From Maritimibacter sp. (GTDB lineage: Bacteria > Pseudomonadota > Alphaproteobacteria > Rhodobacterales > Rhodobacteraceae), in assembly GCA_020441225.1 (NCBI GenBank), contig JAGRMP010000485.1, forward strand, positions 1 to 14,916: 14,916 nucleotides of DNA, in the 5' to 3' direction. Shown here piece by piece: positions 1 through 7,750 of the stretch. Position numbers and translations under genes: made by a program. The first letter of the stretch is position 1; each line of letters starts with the position of its first letter. The notes under the pieces were generated by a model. It ran no database searches. It saw only the letters and a program-made list of their open reading frames with translations, and had not been told where the DNA came from.

Positions 1-77
1 TCGACCATACACCTCGATGGCCACCTGGAATCACACCGTCGACGGCGCTGAAATTACACCACGTCCGCGGACACTAA

Positions 78-290
78 CAAGCCGGGGCCCTGGACGATGA
101 CGAGGCGGCGGCTGAACTGCTTGCCATTTACGAGGCCCGGATCGCTGCTCTTGAGCAGCTGGTCGGACGCCAGGCGCTCGAGATCGACTTTCTAAAGGGG
201 GCCGCACGCTCGAGACCCTCGCAGAAAAACGTGATTACATCCGTGATCAGCGGCCCCGCGGTCTCTCGATCGGGCGGGGGTGCGAGTTGA
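78..290 (+). pseudogene. IS3-family orfA, 5'-truncated remnant
   Basis: The frame open from 78 to the TGA at 288-290 encodes the C-terminal end of an IS3-family OrfA. It contains the leucine-zipper-like segment around [17 protein letters not shown] that is typical of these proteins, followed by a basic/serine-rich tail. An in-frame TAA at 75-77 cuts off everything upstream, so the N-terminal helix-turn-helix that binds the IS ends is absent and no start codon is convincing. The stop overlaps the orfB start (TGATG). In intact IS3 elements OrfA and OrfB are joined by a programmed -1 frameshift to make the OrfAB transposase. This copy can probably no longer make a functional OrfAB. The assignment is from sequence resemblance only. 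Confidence 0.7.
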
Positions 291-1084
291 TGGGCATTGC
301 ACGATCCAGCTTCTATGCCGAGCCCGCGGCCGGGCCGAACGACGCGACGATCGTCGCGGAGATCCGGGCGATCACCGACGAGTTCGAAGCCTGTGGCTAT
401 CGCCGCGTCGACGCCGAGCTCCGCCACCGCGGATTCATCGTCAATTCCAAGAAGGTCCAGCGGCTGGTGAGGGAAAACGACCTGAATCCGCGGCGCCGAT
501 GGCGCTTCGTGCGAACCACCGACAGCGATCACGACTGGCCGATCGTTCCGTTCGTCGCCAGGAACTTCGAAATCCACGGCCCGGACCAGATGTGGGCGGC
601 CGACCTGACCTATGTCACCATCGCCGGCGGCTTCGCCTATGTGGCACTGATCTTGGACGCCTGGTCAACGCGTGTTGTCGGCTACGCGATTGGCCGCCGG
701 ATCGACGCCCGGCTCGCTGTTCAAGCCCTGCGCGCCGCGATCGAGGTGCGCCGGCCTCTGCCCGGATGCGTGTTCCATACCGACCGCGGTGCGCAATACG
801 CTTCGGAGATGCTCCGCACCCTTCTGGAGCAACACGGCTTCGTCGGCTCGATGAGCCGGCGCGGCAATCCCTACGACAACGCCAAAGCGGAGAGCTTCAT
901 GAAGACGCTCAAGGTGGAAGATGTCTACCTGATGGAATACGAGACGTTTGACGACGTCGCAGAGGGCCTGCCACGCTTCATCGACACCTATAACACCCGA
1001 CGACTACATTCAGCCCTGGGGTATCTCAGCCCCGCAACGTTCGAGGACCACAACGCCCGCTGCCCTGTCAAAACAGCCGCGTGA
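290..1084 (+). CDS. IS3-family transposase OrfB (DDE integrase core)
   Basis: This 264-residue protein is the catalytic half of an IS3-family transposase. An N-terminal HTH_21-like region (about 20-70, with [13 protein letters not shown]) precedes an rve/integrase core. Counting from the ATG at 290, the catalytic triad is D105 (WAADLTYV), D165 (HTDRGAQY) and E201 ([12 protein letters not shown]). The D-to-E spacing of 35 residues is the DD(35)E signature. The C-terminus carries the usual [15 protein letters not shown] motif. The length is normal and no frameshift is visible. The ATG overlaps the orfA stop (TGATG); a TTG three bases upstream is an alternative start. Because OrfA is truncated, this copy is probably immobile unless helped in trans. 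Confidence 0.93.
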   Translation: MGIARSSFYAEPAAGPNDATIVAEIRAITDEFEACGYRRVDAELRHRGFIVNSKKVQRLVRENDLNPRRRWRFVRTTDSDHDWPIVPFVARNFEIHGPDQMWAADLTYVTIAGGFAYVALILDAWSTRVVGYAIGRRIDARLAVQALRAAIEVRRPLPGCVFHTDRGAQYASEMLRTLLEQHGFVGSMSRRGNPYDNAKAESFMKTLKVEDVYLMEYETFDDVAEGLPRFIDTYNTRRLHSALGYLSPATFEDHNARCPVKTAA

Positions 1085-1086
1085 TC

Positions 1087-1115
1087 GTGTCCACCCCCAG
1101 GGGCGCACTCCACCA
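1087..1115. repeat. Possible right terminal inverted repeat of the IS3 element
   Basis: Directly after the orfB stop is GTGTCCACCCCCAGGGG followed by CGCACTCCACCA, which has the GTGTCCACC...GGGG character seen at the right ends of many proteobacterial IS3 elements and ends in CA. No matching left repeat is found in bases 1-77, consistent with loss of the left end. The exact boundary is a guess. Confidence 0.3.
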
Positions 1116-1669
1116 CGGAGTCAAAATTGCACGCCTGTTCACAATCCGAGAGCCCTAAATCCCGGTCGAGCGCATCAGTCCGTTTCGTGGGGGTTGTACG
1201 AAAACAGGAACCCAGATCCGCGTTCTTGCCCGAAACGACGTTAGCGGGGACGCGACAACAACATGCCAGCGGGGTGCGGCCAAAGGATGACCTGGTGATC
1301 ATCCGTTGCCCCGACACCAACATCTTGAGACGACAGAACTGGGCCGAGGGCGTTCGGTGGGTTGTTCCAGCCTGAGTACGGGCTCTGCAACCGTGATCTG
1401 GGAACTTGGCAAGGCTGACTTTGGTGAAAAAGTCTTCGTTCGTGGATCCATCGATAGGCGCGGCGACCCCGCCTGCGATCTGTGCAGCACCGAAGTTCTC
1501 GAGCGCAGTGTCGGCCCGATGTCGGCCCAAACATCCCACGTTTTCCCATGGAACGCCAGACACTTGCAAGACATCCGTCGGCGACGGCCTTGCTCGGTGT
1601 TTTCCACGATTTCCGTGATCTCGGAAACCAACCCATCTCCCCGGCGATCTCAAAGCCGAGGAGCATTTC
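1116..1669. other. Non-coding gap before the recombinase module
   Basis: About 550 bases lie between the IS3 element and the DUF3987-like gene. Several frames stay open by chance on both strands, but none has a ribosome binding site, recognisable motifs or family-like sequence. A tandem repeat of TGTCGGCCC sits at 1509-1517 and 1520-1528. A weak dyad lies near 1600-1628 (TTTCC...GGAAA enclosing CACGATTTCCGTG). A clear ribosome binding site (GAGGAG, 1658-1663) belongs to the next gene. The gap may hold the promoter and left end of the recombinase-bearing element. Confidence 0.5.
1509..1528. repeat. Short tandem repeat TGTCGGCCC x2
   Basis: Two identical 9-base units (1509-1517 and 1520-1528) with a period of 11 bases, close to one helical turn. 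They lie about 140 bases upstream of the DUF3987-like gene, so they could be a protein-binding pair, but two copies of a GC-rich 9-mer may also be chance. Confidence 0.35.
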
Positions 1670-3364
1670 ATGGCACGCAAGACCCCCACCCTTAACGCCG
1701 CGGACCGCGCGGCTCTCGACGACATCCGCGTTTTTGACGGGAAACGGCGCAGGCCCCTGACCAAGTCCGAAACCGAAACCCTGCTACAGATCTACGCGAT
1801 CAAGGGCGACTTCGACATCAGTGTTGATGACCTTGCGCCACCGGGAACGATCCTCGCCCGTGCGGTCCGTCACTTTGTGCCTACGGATATCTCGCTCATC
1901 ATGCCGATCATGCAGGTCGTGATGCTCGCTGCGGCACATCTCACGCAGATCGGTGCTTATCTTGACGTGCCCGGCGTAGGGCGCATCCGACCGACACAGT
2001 GGAATGTCGTTCTCGCGAGTTCTGGGTCTTCGAAGACCCTCGCAAAAGATGAGATTTTTAGGTCATTCGCGAAGACCGAAGGTGTCCCGCCGGTGGCGAT
2101 GATGCCGGCAGCGGGTTCGGATGCGCAGTGGATCGAAGGCATGCGCGAACACAACGGGACGTATTGGCTCCAAGACGAGGTCGGCAAGTACTTCAACAAA
2201 GTGCTGCGCGACGCTCTTTTTCGCCGGATGAAACCCTGGCTGCTCGACGCCTACTCGCATCAGCAAATCGACAACATCCTGAAGACCGCTGAGGACAAGA
2301 CAGTGATTCCGGATCCGCATTTCGCCTTTTTAGGCTTGGGCGTCGCCGACACGTGGACAAATGAAATCGACGCCGCGAGCATGCTCGACGGCTACTGTCA
2401 GCGTTTCAATTACGTGCTTGCTGAGCCGCGCGTGGACACGGACGTATTCGATCATTTCTTGTATTTCCAAGGCCCGAAAGTCGAAGCCGACCGGGCCCGG
2501 CTGAGGAAAAACTGGGAGGCCCTGTGCGCGCAACCCGGAGCAGCGGGCCCGTATCGACTGAACGACGATGTCCTGCCGTTTCTCGCGGCATGGTGGCGCG
2601 GTCTCCGGGCCTCCTGGGGCAACACACCGGTGCCTGCGTCGTTCATACGCCGCATCGGTTTCTCGATCCTGCGATATCTACCTGTGTTGCATTTCCTGTT
2701 GGGGAAATCGCGCTGGGCAATCGACGTCGAAACCGCGGAGTTGGCAACGCGCTACGCTGAACTCCATTTCCAGTCGATCCTCAAGATCATGCAACAGTAC
2801 GACCCGCGGACTGCGGGGAGCGTCGGACTGATCGTGGCGAAACGTCAGGATCTGTTGTCGAACGGCAAACCTGCTACAAAGCGCGAAATCATGCGAAAGC
2901 TCAGCAAGTCGCAACGTGAAGCGATGGATCGCGGAATGATCAACGCCGTGCTCGCCGTCCTTGAGAAGATCGAGGAGATGCCAGGACTTGTCGACGGCGC
3001 AGCGTCTCCCAAGGAGAAATCTGCCGCCATAGTCGGTCGGCGCGACGAAATCCTTGCGCGATCGAAACACAACCAAAGGAAGAGGAACGAGCGACGGACC
3101 CGGATCCTGGTGAATAAGCTGAACGTCTCCAGGCAACCGAACACGGACGATGACGCTGATCCGACTTCCGCCGCGGCGAGCTGTTCCCGGGGTGCCGTAG
3201 CCAATGGCGCCTACCCTCCCCATGACGCCGCGAACGATGACTCGTCGATCATCGATGACCTGTTCGATTTCACAGGATCGGTGGTCGATCGGTCTCCGTC
3301 AGGACAGCGAGGGGACACGCAAGTGGTCCGATTTCCCTGGTCCGGAAAGGCCGATCCTCGGTGA
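1670..3364 (+). CDS. DUF3987-like AAA/helicase-type protein of a mobile element
   Basis: A 564-residue protein resembling the DUF3987 (YfjI-like) proteins of prophages and integrative elements, thought to be ATPase/replication-type factors. Visible landmarks in family order: a hydrophobic stretch at about 75-95; a P-loop-like ASSGSSKT at 116-123 after a beta strand; a Walker-B-like YWLQDEVGKYF at 165-175; and DGYCQRF at 240-246, matching the family's dG..aRF arginine motif. The C-terminal 110 residues are basic, then acidic and low in complexity, and probably disordered. The P-loop is degenerate: both glycines of GxxxxGKT are replaced (A116, S121), while K122 and T123 are kept. The start is set by GAGGAG six bases upstream of the ATG. 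It is the first gene of a same-strand set with the HTH protein and two recombinases. Family placement is by motif; the function is inferred. Confidence 0.6.
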   Translation: MARKTPTLNAADRAALDDIRVFDGKRRRPLTKSETETLLQIYAIKGDFDISVDDLAPPGTILARAVRHFVPTDISLIMPIMQVVMLAAAHLTQIGAYLDVPGVGRIRPTQWNVVLASSGSSKTLAKDEIFRSFAKTEGVPPVAMMPAAGSDAQWIEGMREHNGTYWLQDEVGKYFNKVLRDALFRRMKPWLLDAYSHQQIDNILKTAEDKTVIPDPHFAFLGLGVADTWTNEIDAASMLDGYCQRFNYVLAEPRVDTDVFDHFLYFQGPKVEADRARLRKNWEALCAQPGAAGPYRLNDDVLPFLAAWWRGLRASWGNTPVPASFIRRIGFSILRYLPVLHFLLGKSRWAIDVETAELATRYAELHFQSILKIMQQYDPRTAGSVGLIVAKRQDLLSNGKPATKREIMRKLSKSQREAMDRGMINAVLAVLEKIEEMPGLVDGAASPKEKSAAIVGRRDEILARSKHNQRKRNERRTRILVNKLNVSRQPNTDDDADPTSAAASCSRGAVANGAYPPHDAANDDSSIIDDLFDFTGSVVDRSPSGQRGDTQVVRFPWSGKADPR

Positions 3365-3370
3365 GCCCGC

Positions 3371-3407
3371 GCCTTCCAAAGAAATTTTCGCGGAAATTTT
3401 GGAAGGC
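3371..3407. terminator. 10-bp perfect inverted repeat between DUF3987-like and HTH genes
   Basis: GCCTTCCAAA (3371-3380) pairs perfectly with TTTGGAAGGC (3398-3407). The 17-base loop itself contains short complementary ATTT/AAAT arms around TCGCG. The repeat starts seven bases after the DUF3987-like stop. There is no T tract, so it is either a weak or attenuating terminator or mRNA-processing hairpin, or a DNA operator for the HTH protein whose start lies 52 bases further on. Confidence 0.5.
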
Positions 3408-3459
3408 CCCGGATCCTACCTACGTGCCGAGTATGGCCCGGAAACATGAGGAAATCGAG

Positions 3460-3687
3460 ATGACCAAACCAACCTACTATTCGGTCAAAGAGGTTGCAGA
3501 GATCTTTTCTCGTGACCCCCACACGATCCGGGACTGGATCCGTTTCGGCTGCCCTACGCCGGCCGGACGGATCCGGCTCGAAGCCGCGAAGCTGGGAAAA
3601 AGTTGGACTGTGCGTGACGAGTGGCTCGCGGTCTTCGAGCTGCGAGTCCGGCCTCAGGATGGAAGGCCGGATCTCGCGCCCGAATGA
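3460..3687 (+). CDS. Small helix-turn-helix protein (excisionase/MerR-like)
   Basis: A 75-residue protein with a single winged helix-turn-helix of the HTH_17/excisionase type. YYSVKEVAEIFSRD forms the first helices (about 6-19), HTIRDWIRFG the recognition helix (about 21-30), and a short wing with RIRLEAAKLGKSWTVRDEWL follows. Proteins of this kind act as recombination directionality factors or as regulators beside tyrosine recombinases. The start is chosen by GAGGA at 3448-3452, seven bases before the ATG; an ATG at 3433 in the same frame lacks such spacing. It lies 95 bases after the DUF3987-like gene and 28 bases before the first recombinase, so it is probably co-transcribed with the latter. 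A role as excisionase is inferred from context. Confidence 0.8.
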   Translation: MTKPTYYSVKEVAEIFSRDPHTIRDWIRFGCPTPAGRIRLEAAKLGKSWTVRDEWLAVFELRVRPQDGRPDLAPE

Positions 3688-3715
3688 CCGGTCTCCTCAC
3701 AAACAGGAGATGCAG

Positions 3716-5842
3716 ATGACCCTCGCTGAAGAACTCAAGACCTACCTCGACAAGTCCGGCGAAAGCATGCGGTCGCTCTCGCTGCGGGCGGGGCTGTATG
3801 AAAAGGCGGTGTCGAATATTTTGCGCACGCCGGGTTGCCGGCCGAGCCATGCGAGCCTGGTGGCGCTTTCTGCGGCGACGAACCTGGACCTGACCAGCCA
3901 CCTCGCTGAACGCCCGATCACCTATTCGGATCTCGTGCAGCGCCTCAAGAACGCTGGCGACAGGCGTCTCGCGAAACGCGTCGAATGGCTGTGCGAGAAG
4001 GCCGGATGGTGCCCGGAAATCGAGTTTGTCGATGCTGACCGGGCTCGCAGCTTCCTGGATTCCAATACGAACGCTCGGCACGGTCTCACGGCCGGCAGCT
4101 ATTCGACCTACAAGAGCGAAGCACTGAAAGCGATCGACGCTCACAGACCACGACGGCGCGCCCGGGGCGTCAGCGATATCAGCGGGATTCATCGGGCAAT
4201 CTACGACACCGCGAAGGACGCGGAACTCCCGCAGTGGGTCCTGGGGCTTCTGGCCCCGTTTCTCGTGTATCTTCACGACCAGGACTTGGCGCCGTGTGAC
4301 GCGAGCCAAGAGGTGTTGATTGCGTATTTCCAGCATCGCGTCGCGACCACCGGCAAAGCTGAAAAACAGTGCCGAGAGCACACGAAGGAAGTCGCGTCAC
4401 AGCTTCGCAAGCTGGCGGCGGACGAGCGTTTCACGAGCTTCCGTATCGCTGCGCCCGAACACCCATTCGAGAATGCCAAGGACAAATTCGGCGTCGATGA
4501 CACCCTGCTCGCCCCGCTCCTCGATGAGTTCGACAATCAGATAGCGCCCTGGTCTCGCGGAGATACCTCTCGCGACGGGATGTCCTACGACGAGTTCGTC
4601 GCGCTCCTCGACCGGGAAGACGCCGAGACCGAGGAAGCAGACGGCGATATCGCCTTCCTGGATAAGAAAGCGCGTTTTCGGGCCCAGAAGGCGAAACGGC
4701 ATGCGGGTCGGACCCGGAAGAAGAAGGAACATTCGGAAGCGGCAAAGCAGCGCATGGCCCAAATGGGTTTCCTCGTCGGCGATGCCCGCTGGAACGACAA
4801 CACGCTGGCCAATCGCAGGGGCATGGTAGTCTCGGTCGCGAAGGCGCTTCATGTATCCTACGGCGTCGTGCCGGAGACCATGGTTGAGCTGACGGACCCC
4901 GAGTTCCTCGAGGAAGCGCTCGATTTCCTTCACGAAATCAACAAAGGCGAGGAGACGAGCAGATACCTGGAAACGGTGGCGAAAAGCATGCGCAAGATTG
5001 CGCGCGACTTCGTTGTGCGCTCCGCCGCGGATCTCGACAAAATCGATGCATTGGTGGCGACATACCAGACCAACCACAAAGGCATCGCCCCTCGAAACAA
5101 GCGCAAGCTCCGGCAATTCGATGATGTGCGCATCCAGCAATTCATCGACATGGCCGACAAGCTCGTCGCTGACATCAATGGCAGGCTGAATGGGCGGAAG
5201 ACCCCGCGAAAGGTGTCGCAGGAGCAGGCGCAATTGCCCATCGAGGTCGGCCGCGACATCATGGCAGCACTCGCGCACGCGATCCTGCTGGACCGGGCAC
5301 CGCGGAGCGCGAACGTCGTCGGAGCCCGGCTCGACTGGGTCACATTCCTGAACGGCAAGGCGCGGATCACCGTCCCCGCGGTCGAGGTCAAAATGCGCGG
5401 AGATGGCGACGATGACCTCGTCATCCCGCTCAGCGCGCACACCAGCGCTCTGCTCCGGAAGTATCTGGATAAGGTCCGCCCCGCCTGTCTTGCGCCCGGG
5501 GACGAACTCAACCCCTACCTGTTCCCGACCCAGGATCACTCGGGGGCGTCGAATGGCCGGCCGTACTCCAGCATCCTGTCGAGGGTGGTCCGTCTCGTAG
5601 CGCGCTACGTCGGCGTGACCGTCAACCCCCATCTCTACAGGCACCTGATCGGTTGGATCTGGCTCAAGGAGGACATCGACAACCTGCCGAAGGTCCAGAA
5701 GCTGCTCGGTCACAAGAGCATCCAGACCACCATCGACTACTATGCGGAAATCGACGAGAGCCTCGCCATCGAAAGCTGGCAGGGTCACATCGAGTCCAAA
5801 CGCACAGCTGGCAAACCCAAACCGAACAGGAAGGCGGCATGA
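3716..5842 (+). CDS. Large tyrosine recombinase with XRE-like N-terminus
   Basis: A 708-residue site-specific recombinase. Residues about 1-60 look like an XRE/lambda-repressor-type helix-turn-helix (MRSLSLRAGLYEKAVSNIL). A long middle region (about 70-480) includes a charged lysine/arginine-rich stretch near 320-345. The C-terminal catalytic domain has a likely Arg I in RAPRSANVV, a beta-hairpin Lys in VEVKMRG, HLYR at 639-642, H666 in LGHKS, and the probable nucleophile Y675, nine residues after that histidine as in XerD. All core residues therefore seem present. The start is the ATG at 3716, six bases after AGGAG; the ATG at 3710 directly abuts that site. Its stop overlaps the next recombinase (ATGA). 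At about twice the usual integrase length, it resembles the long subunits of multi-recombinase elements. Confidence 0.88.
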   Translation: MTLAEELKTYLDKSGESMRSLSLRAGLYEKAVSNILRTPGCRPSHASLVALSAATNLDLTSHLAERPITYSDLVQRLKNAGDRRLAKRVEWLCEKAGWCPEIEFVDADRARSFLDSNTNARHGLTAGSYSTYKSEALKAIDAHRPRRRARGVSDISGIHRAIYDTAKDAELPQWVLGLLAPFLVYLHDQDLAPCDASQEVLIAYFQHRVATTGKAEKQCREHTKEVASQLRKLAADERFTSFRIAAPEHPFENAKDKFGVDDTLLAPLLDEFDNQIAPWSRGDTSRDGMSYDEFVALLDREDAETEEADGDIAFLDKKARFRAQKAKRHAGRTRKKKEHSEAAKQRMAQMGFLVGDARWNDNTLANRRGMVVSVAKALHVSYGVVPETMVELTDPEFLEEALDFLHEINKGEETSRYLETVAKSMRKIARDFVVRSAADLDKIDALVATYQTNHKGIAPRNKRKLRQFDDVRIQQFIDMADKLVADINGRLNGRKTPRKVSQEQAQLPIEVGRDIMAALAHAILLDRAPRSANVVGARLDWVTFLNGKARITVPAVEVKMRGDGDDDLVIPLSAHTSALLRKYLDKVRPACLAPGDELNPYLFPTQDHSGASNGRPYSSILSRVVRLVARYVGVTVNPHLYRHLIGWIWLKEDIDNLPKVQKLLGHKSIQTTIDYYAEIDESLAIESWQGHIESKRTAGKPKPNRKAA

Positions 5843-7212
5843 CGGAGATAGTCTTTCCATTGCTCGAGCGGATCAAGGCCTCCGGCCCGGCGGACCCGAT
5901 TCCGACGACCGAGGAATTGCGGCGTTCGCTGACCGATCTTCAATCTGACGTTGGCGCACGTGCCTTCAACAGTTTCGACTATGCGAAACAACTCGCCGCA
6001 TCCGTCTGGGGGGCCGAGAAGACGTCGCATTTCTCGATGGTGTCCCGCGAGTTGCGGGTGACCGACAAGCGAACGAAGGCGGATCGATGGCAGCGTGCGC
6101 GCCGCGCAGCCTCGGGGCTGCGTTCTCCCTGGGACACCATCTTTCTCGAGCGCATCGCGGTGTCGCAGCGTGCGGAGCGTCGCGACCACGGTGTTGTTCT
6201 GAGTGCGGCCTATCTCGAGGCCACGGCATTGGCGTGGTCCCGTTGGGTGCGCCACTGTGAAATGGAACAGGTCTCCGAGACCCCCACGGGAACAACCCTG
6301 GAGGCCTATGCCCGAAGCCTCATGCACGGCCAGGAGGACGCAGAAATCATGCGCAATCGCGACGATGGAGAAAGCACACAAGACCGCAAAGAACCGGTCT
6401 CGATGCGCAGTTGTTCCTCCTACCTCGAACGGATTGTGGCGGCGTACCGCCTGAGGTACCCGGGGTTTTCATCGGCTGCCTGTGAATTCGTACTCACCAG
6501 GTATCGTGAAGAGGCAAAGCAAGCCGGTTCTCCGACGAAGACCGGCAACCAGATCGTCGGCGCATCTGCGATCTATGACCTCGGGTTCGAGCAAATGGAC
6601 AACGCGCGCAATCGGCGCGTACGCGGTGTTCATGCTGCCCGCGACTTTCGCAACGGGCTTCTTCTCGCTCTCGGTATAGCGCTGCCACAGCGGGCCCGGG
6701 CCCTCTCGGTGCTCGAGTTCGAGCGCACTCTTTTCCTGCCGGAACCGGATGTGATCCTGATCCGTATCCCGGGCTCGGCTCTCAAACTGCCGGAAGCGCA
6801 GAAGCAAGACGAAACCTTCGAGCGGACGTTCCGCAACCCCGGGCTCTACGCTGCTCTCGCAGAATACCGCCGCGACTACCGACCGTTGTTCGACACCGGA
6901 TCATGGCTGTTCCCCTCGATGCTCGATCGGACCGCTCCGATCTCCGAGGAACAGATTGGCAAGCTCTCAGGCGACATGACCCAGCGTGTCTTCGGCGTGC
7001 GTGTCACAATTCACCGCTGGCGCGACAATGTCGCGACCGAGGCGAGCGAAGAGCTGCCAATCGGTCCCCGTGCCGTGCCTTCACTCCTCGGCCATCGCGA
7101 AACCACCACCGGCCAGCGGCATTACGATCACTCGCAGGGGATCAAAGCATCGCTGGAACACGAGGATTTTCTCGATCATCGGCGGTCCGATCCGTGCGAA
7201 TTGCTGATCTGA
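5839..7212 (+). CDS. Second tyrosine recombinase
   Basis: A 457-residue tyrosine recombinase whose ATG overlaps the stop codon of the first recombinase (ATGA), implying translational coupling and a joint complex. The catalytic domain is in the C-terminal 200 residues: Arg I in LPQRARALSVLEF, a likely Lys in SALKLPEAQK, HRWR at 392-395, H419 in LGHRETTT, and Y429 in QRHYDHS. The Glu that normally follows Arg I (RxsE) is Ala. The N-terminal 250 residues probably form the core-binding domain but do not match a family I can name. AGGAAGG at 5828-5834 serves as ribosome binding site. The low similarity to the first recombinase suggests distinct roles, such as different ends or strands, rather than duplication. 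Confidence 0.88.
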   Translation: MTEIVFPLLERIKASGPADPIPTTEELRRSLTDLQSDVGARAFNSFDYAKQLAASVWGAEKTSHFSMVSRELRVTDKRTKADRWQRARRAASGLRSPWDTIFLERIAVSQRAERRDHGVVLSAAYLEATALAWSRWVRHCEMEQVSETPTGTTLEAYARSLMHGQEDAEIMRNRDDGESTQDRKEPVSMRSCSSYLERIVAAYRLRYPGFSSAACEFVLTRYREEAKQAGSPTKTGNQIVGASAIYDLGFEQMDNARNRRVRGVHAARDFRNGLLLALGIALPQRARALSVLEFERTLFLPEPDVILIRIPGSALKLPEAQKQDETFERTFRNPGLYAALAEYRRDYRPLFDTGSWLFPSMLDRTAPISEEQIGKLSGDMTQRVFGVRVTIHRWRDNVATEASEELPIGPRAVPSLLGHRETTTGQRHYDHSQGIKASLEHEDFLDHRRSDPCELLI

Positions 7213-7219
7213 TCCGGAG

Positions 7220-7244
7220 GGCGAGGCGCACTGCGCCCTTCGCC
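7220..7244 (+). terminator. Candidate terminator hairpin after the recombinase operon
   Basis: Eight bases after the second recombinase stop, GGGCGAGGCGCA can fold back on TGCGCCCTTCGCC with a two-base bulge, giving a GC-rich stem. There is no T run after it, so Rho-independent termination would be weak. The position right after the last gene is the main support. Confidence 0.4.
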
Positions 7245-7295
7245 GCAAGCCACTGTAATTTCCGCATTTTCCTCAAGCTGTTGAGAATGGGGCAA

Positions 7296-7316
7296 GTCCA
7301 TCCGCATGGGATGGAC
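7296..7316. repeat. 8-bp perfect inverted repeat GTCCATCC/GGATGGAC
   Basis: The two arms (7296-7303 and 7309-7316) are perfectly complementary around a 5-base loop (GCATG). It lies in the non-coding region downstream of the recombinases and could be a recombinase binding site or an RNA hairpin. Confidence 0.45.
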
Positions 7317-7521
7317 CCAGCCCGTTTTCAACCATTTCCGCGCACCGTCGAAACCTCCTTTAACTGCCGTGCTTTCGGGCTCTCATCTTTAACTAAGGGG
7401 CCCAGGACCGGCAAACTTCGGGACGGGTTGAGCTGGCCGTGCCGGCAGAACGCCGGATCAAGGTCCGACGATCACGTAAGGTGAAGCAAGACTGACGCCC
7501 AGTATCCGCCGTCACGGGTGA

Positions 7522-7541
7522 CCCGAAATGCCGTTTTCGGG
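7522..7541. terminator. 7-bp hairpin CCCGAAA/TTTCGGG
   Basis: CCCGAAA at 7522-7528 pairs with TTTCGGG at 7535-7541 around a 6-base loop, followed by ATTGTTTGG. It directly follows the palindrome GTCACGGGTGAC (7511-7522). It could be a weak terminator or a binding site; no gene ends directly upstream of it. Confidence 0.35.
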
Positions 7542-7750
7542 ATTGTTTGGCGAAACGCCGGAGCGACAGCGCGGAGCGAAATCTCACGGAAAGCAGCACC
7601 GTCACCCGGTCGCGCGCTCTTCAGGTTGAGAGCGCACGGCCGGGCGACGAGTGCAAGGCCAAATGGGCGATGCAGCCGCCCATCACGCAGGAGCGAAAGG
7701 AGCCGATCTTGACGCAGCCCATGGTGCGCTGCGCTGCAAGGAGAACGATC

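Larger units (their letters stand above)
7213..7750. other. Non-coding region rich in inverted repeats
   Basis: About 540 bases without a convincing gene separate the recombinase pair from the cargo. It holds at least four hairpins: GGCGA...GGCGCA with a 2-base bulge (7220-7244), GTCCATCC/GGATGGAC (7296-7316), CCGGC/GCCGG (7442-7456) and CCCGAAA/TTTCGGG (7522-7541), plus GTCACGGGTGAC at 7511-7522. The frame of the next gene is open upstream to about 7547 but lacks a start site. This may include the operon terminator, promoters of the next gene and possibly an element end. Confidence 0.5.

Noticed and set aside
280..951. Alternative plus-strand frame inside the transposase
   Set aside because: It is the +1 shadow of orfB, very arginine-rich, while orfB carries the intact DDE triad.
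988..1764. 258-codon minus-strand open frame across the gap before the DUF3987-like gene
   Set aside because: It overlaps the ends of two real plus-strand genes, is rich in Arg/Cys/Ser and has no recognisable motif or ribosome binding site.
4397..5860. 487-codon open frame on the minus strand opposite the first recombinase
   Set aside because: The plus-strand frame has full recombinase catalytic motifs; the antisense frame has no family resemblance and arises from GC-rich codon bias.
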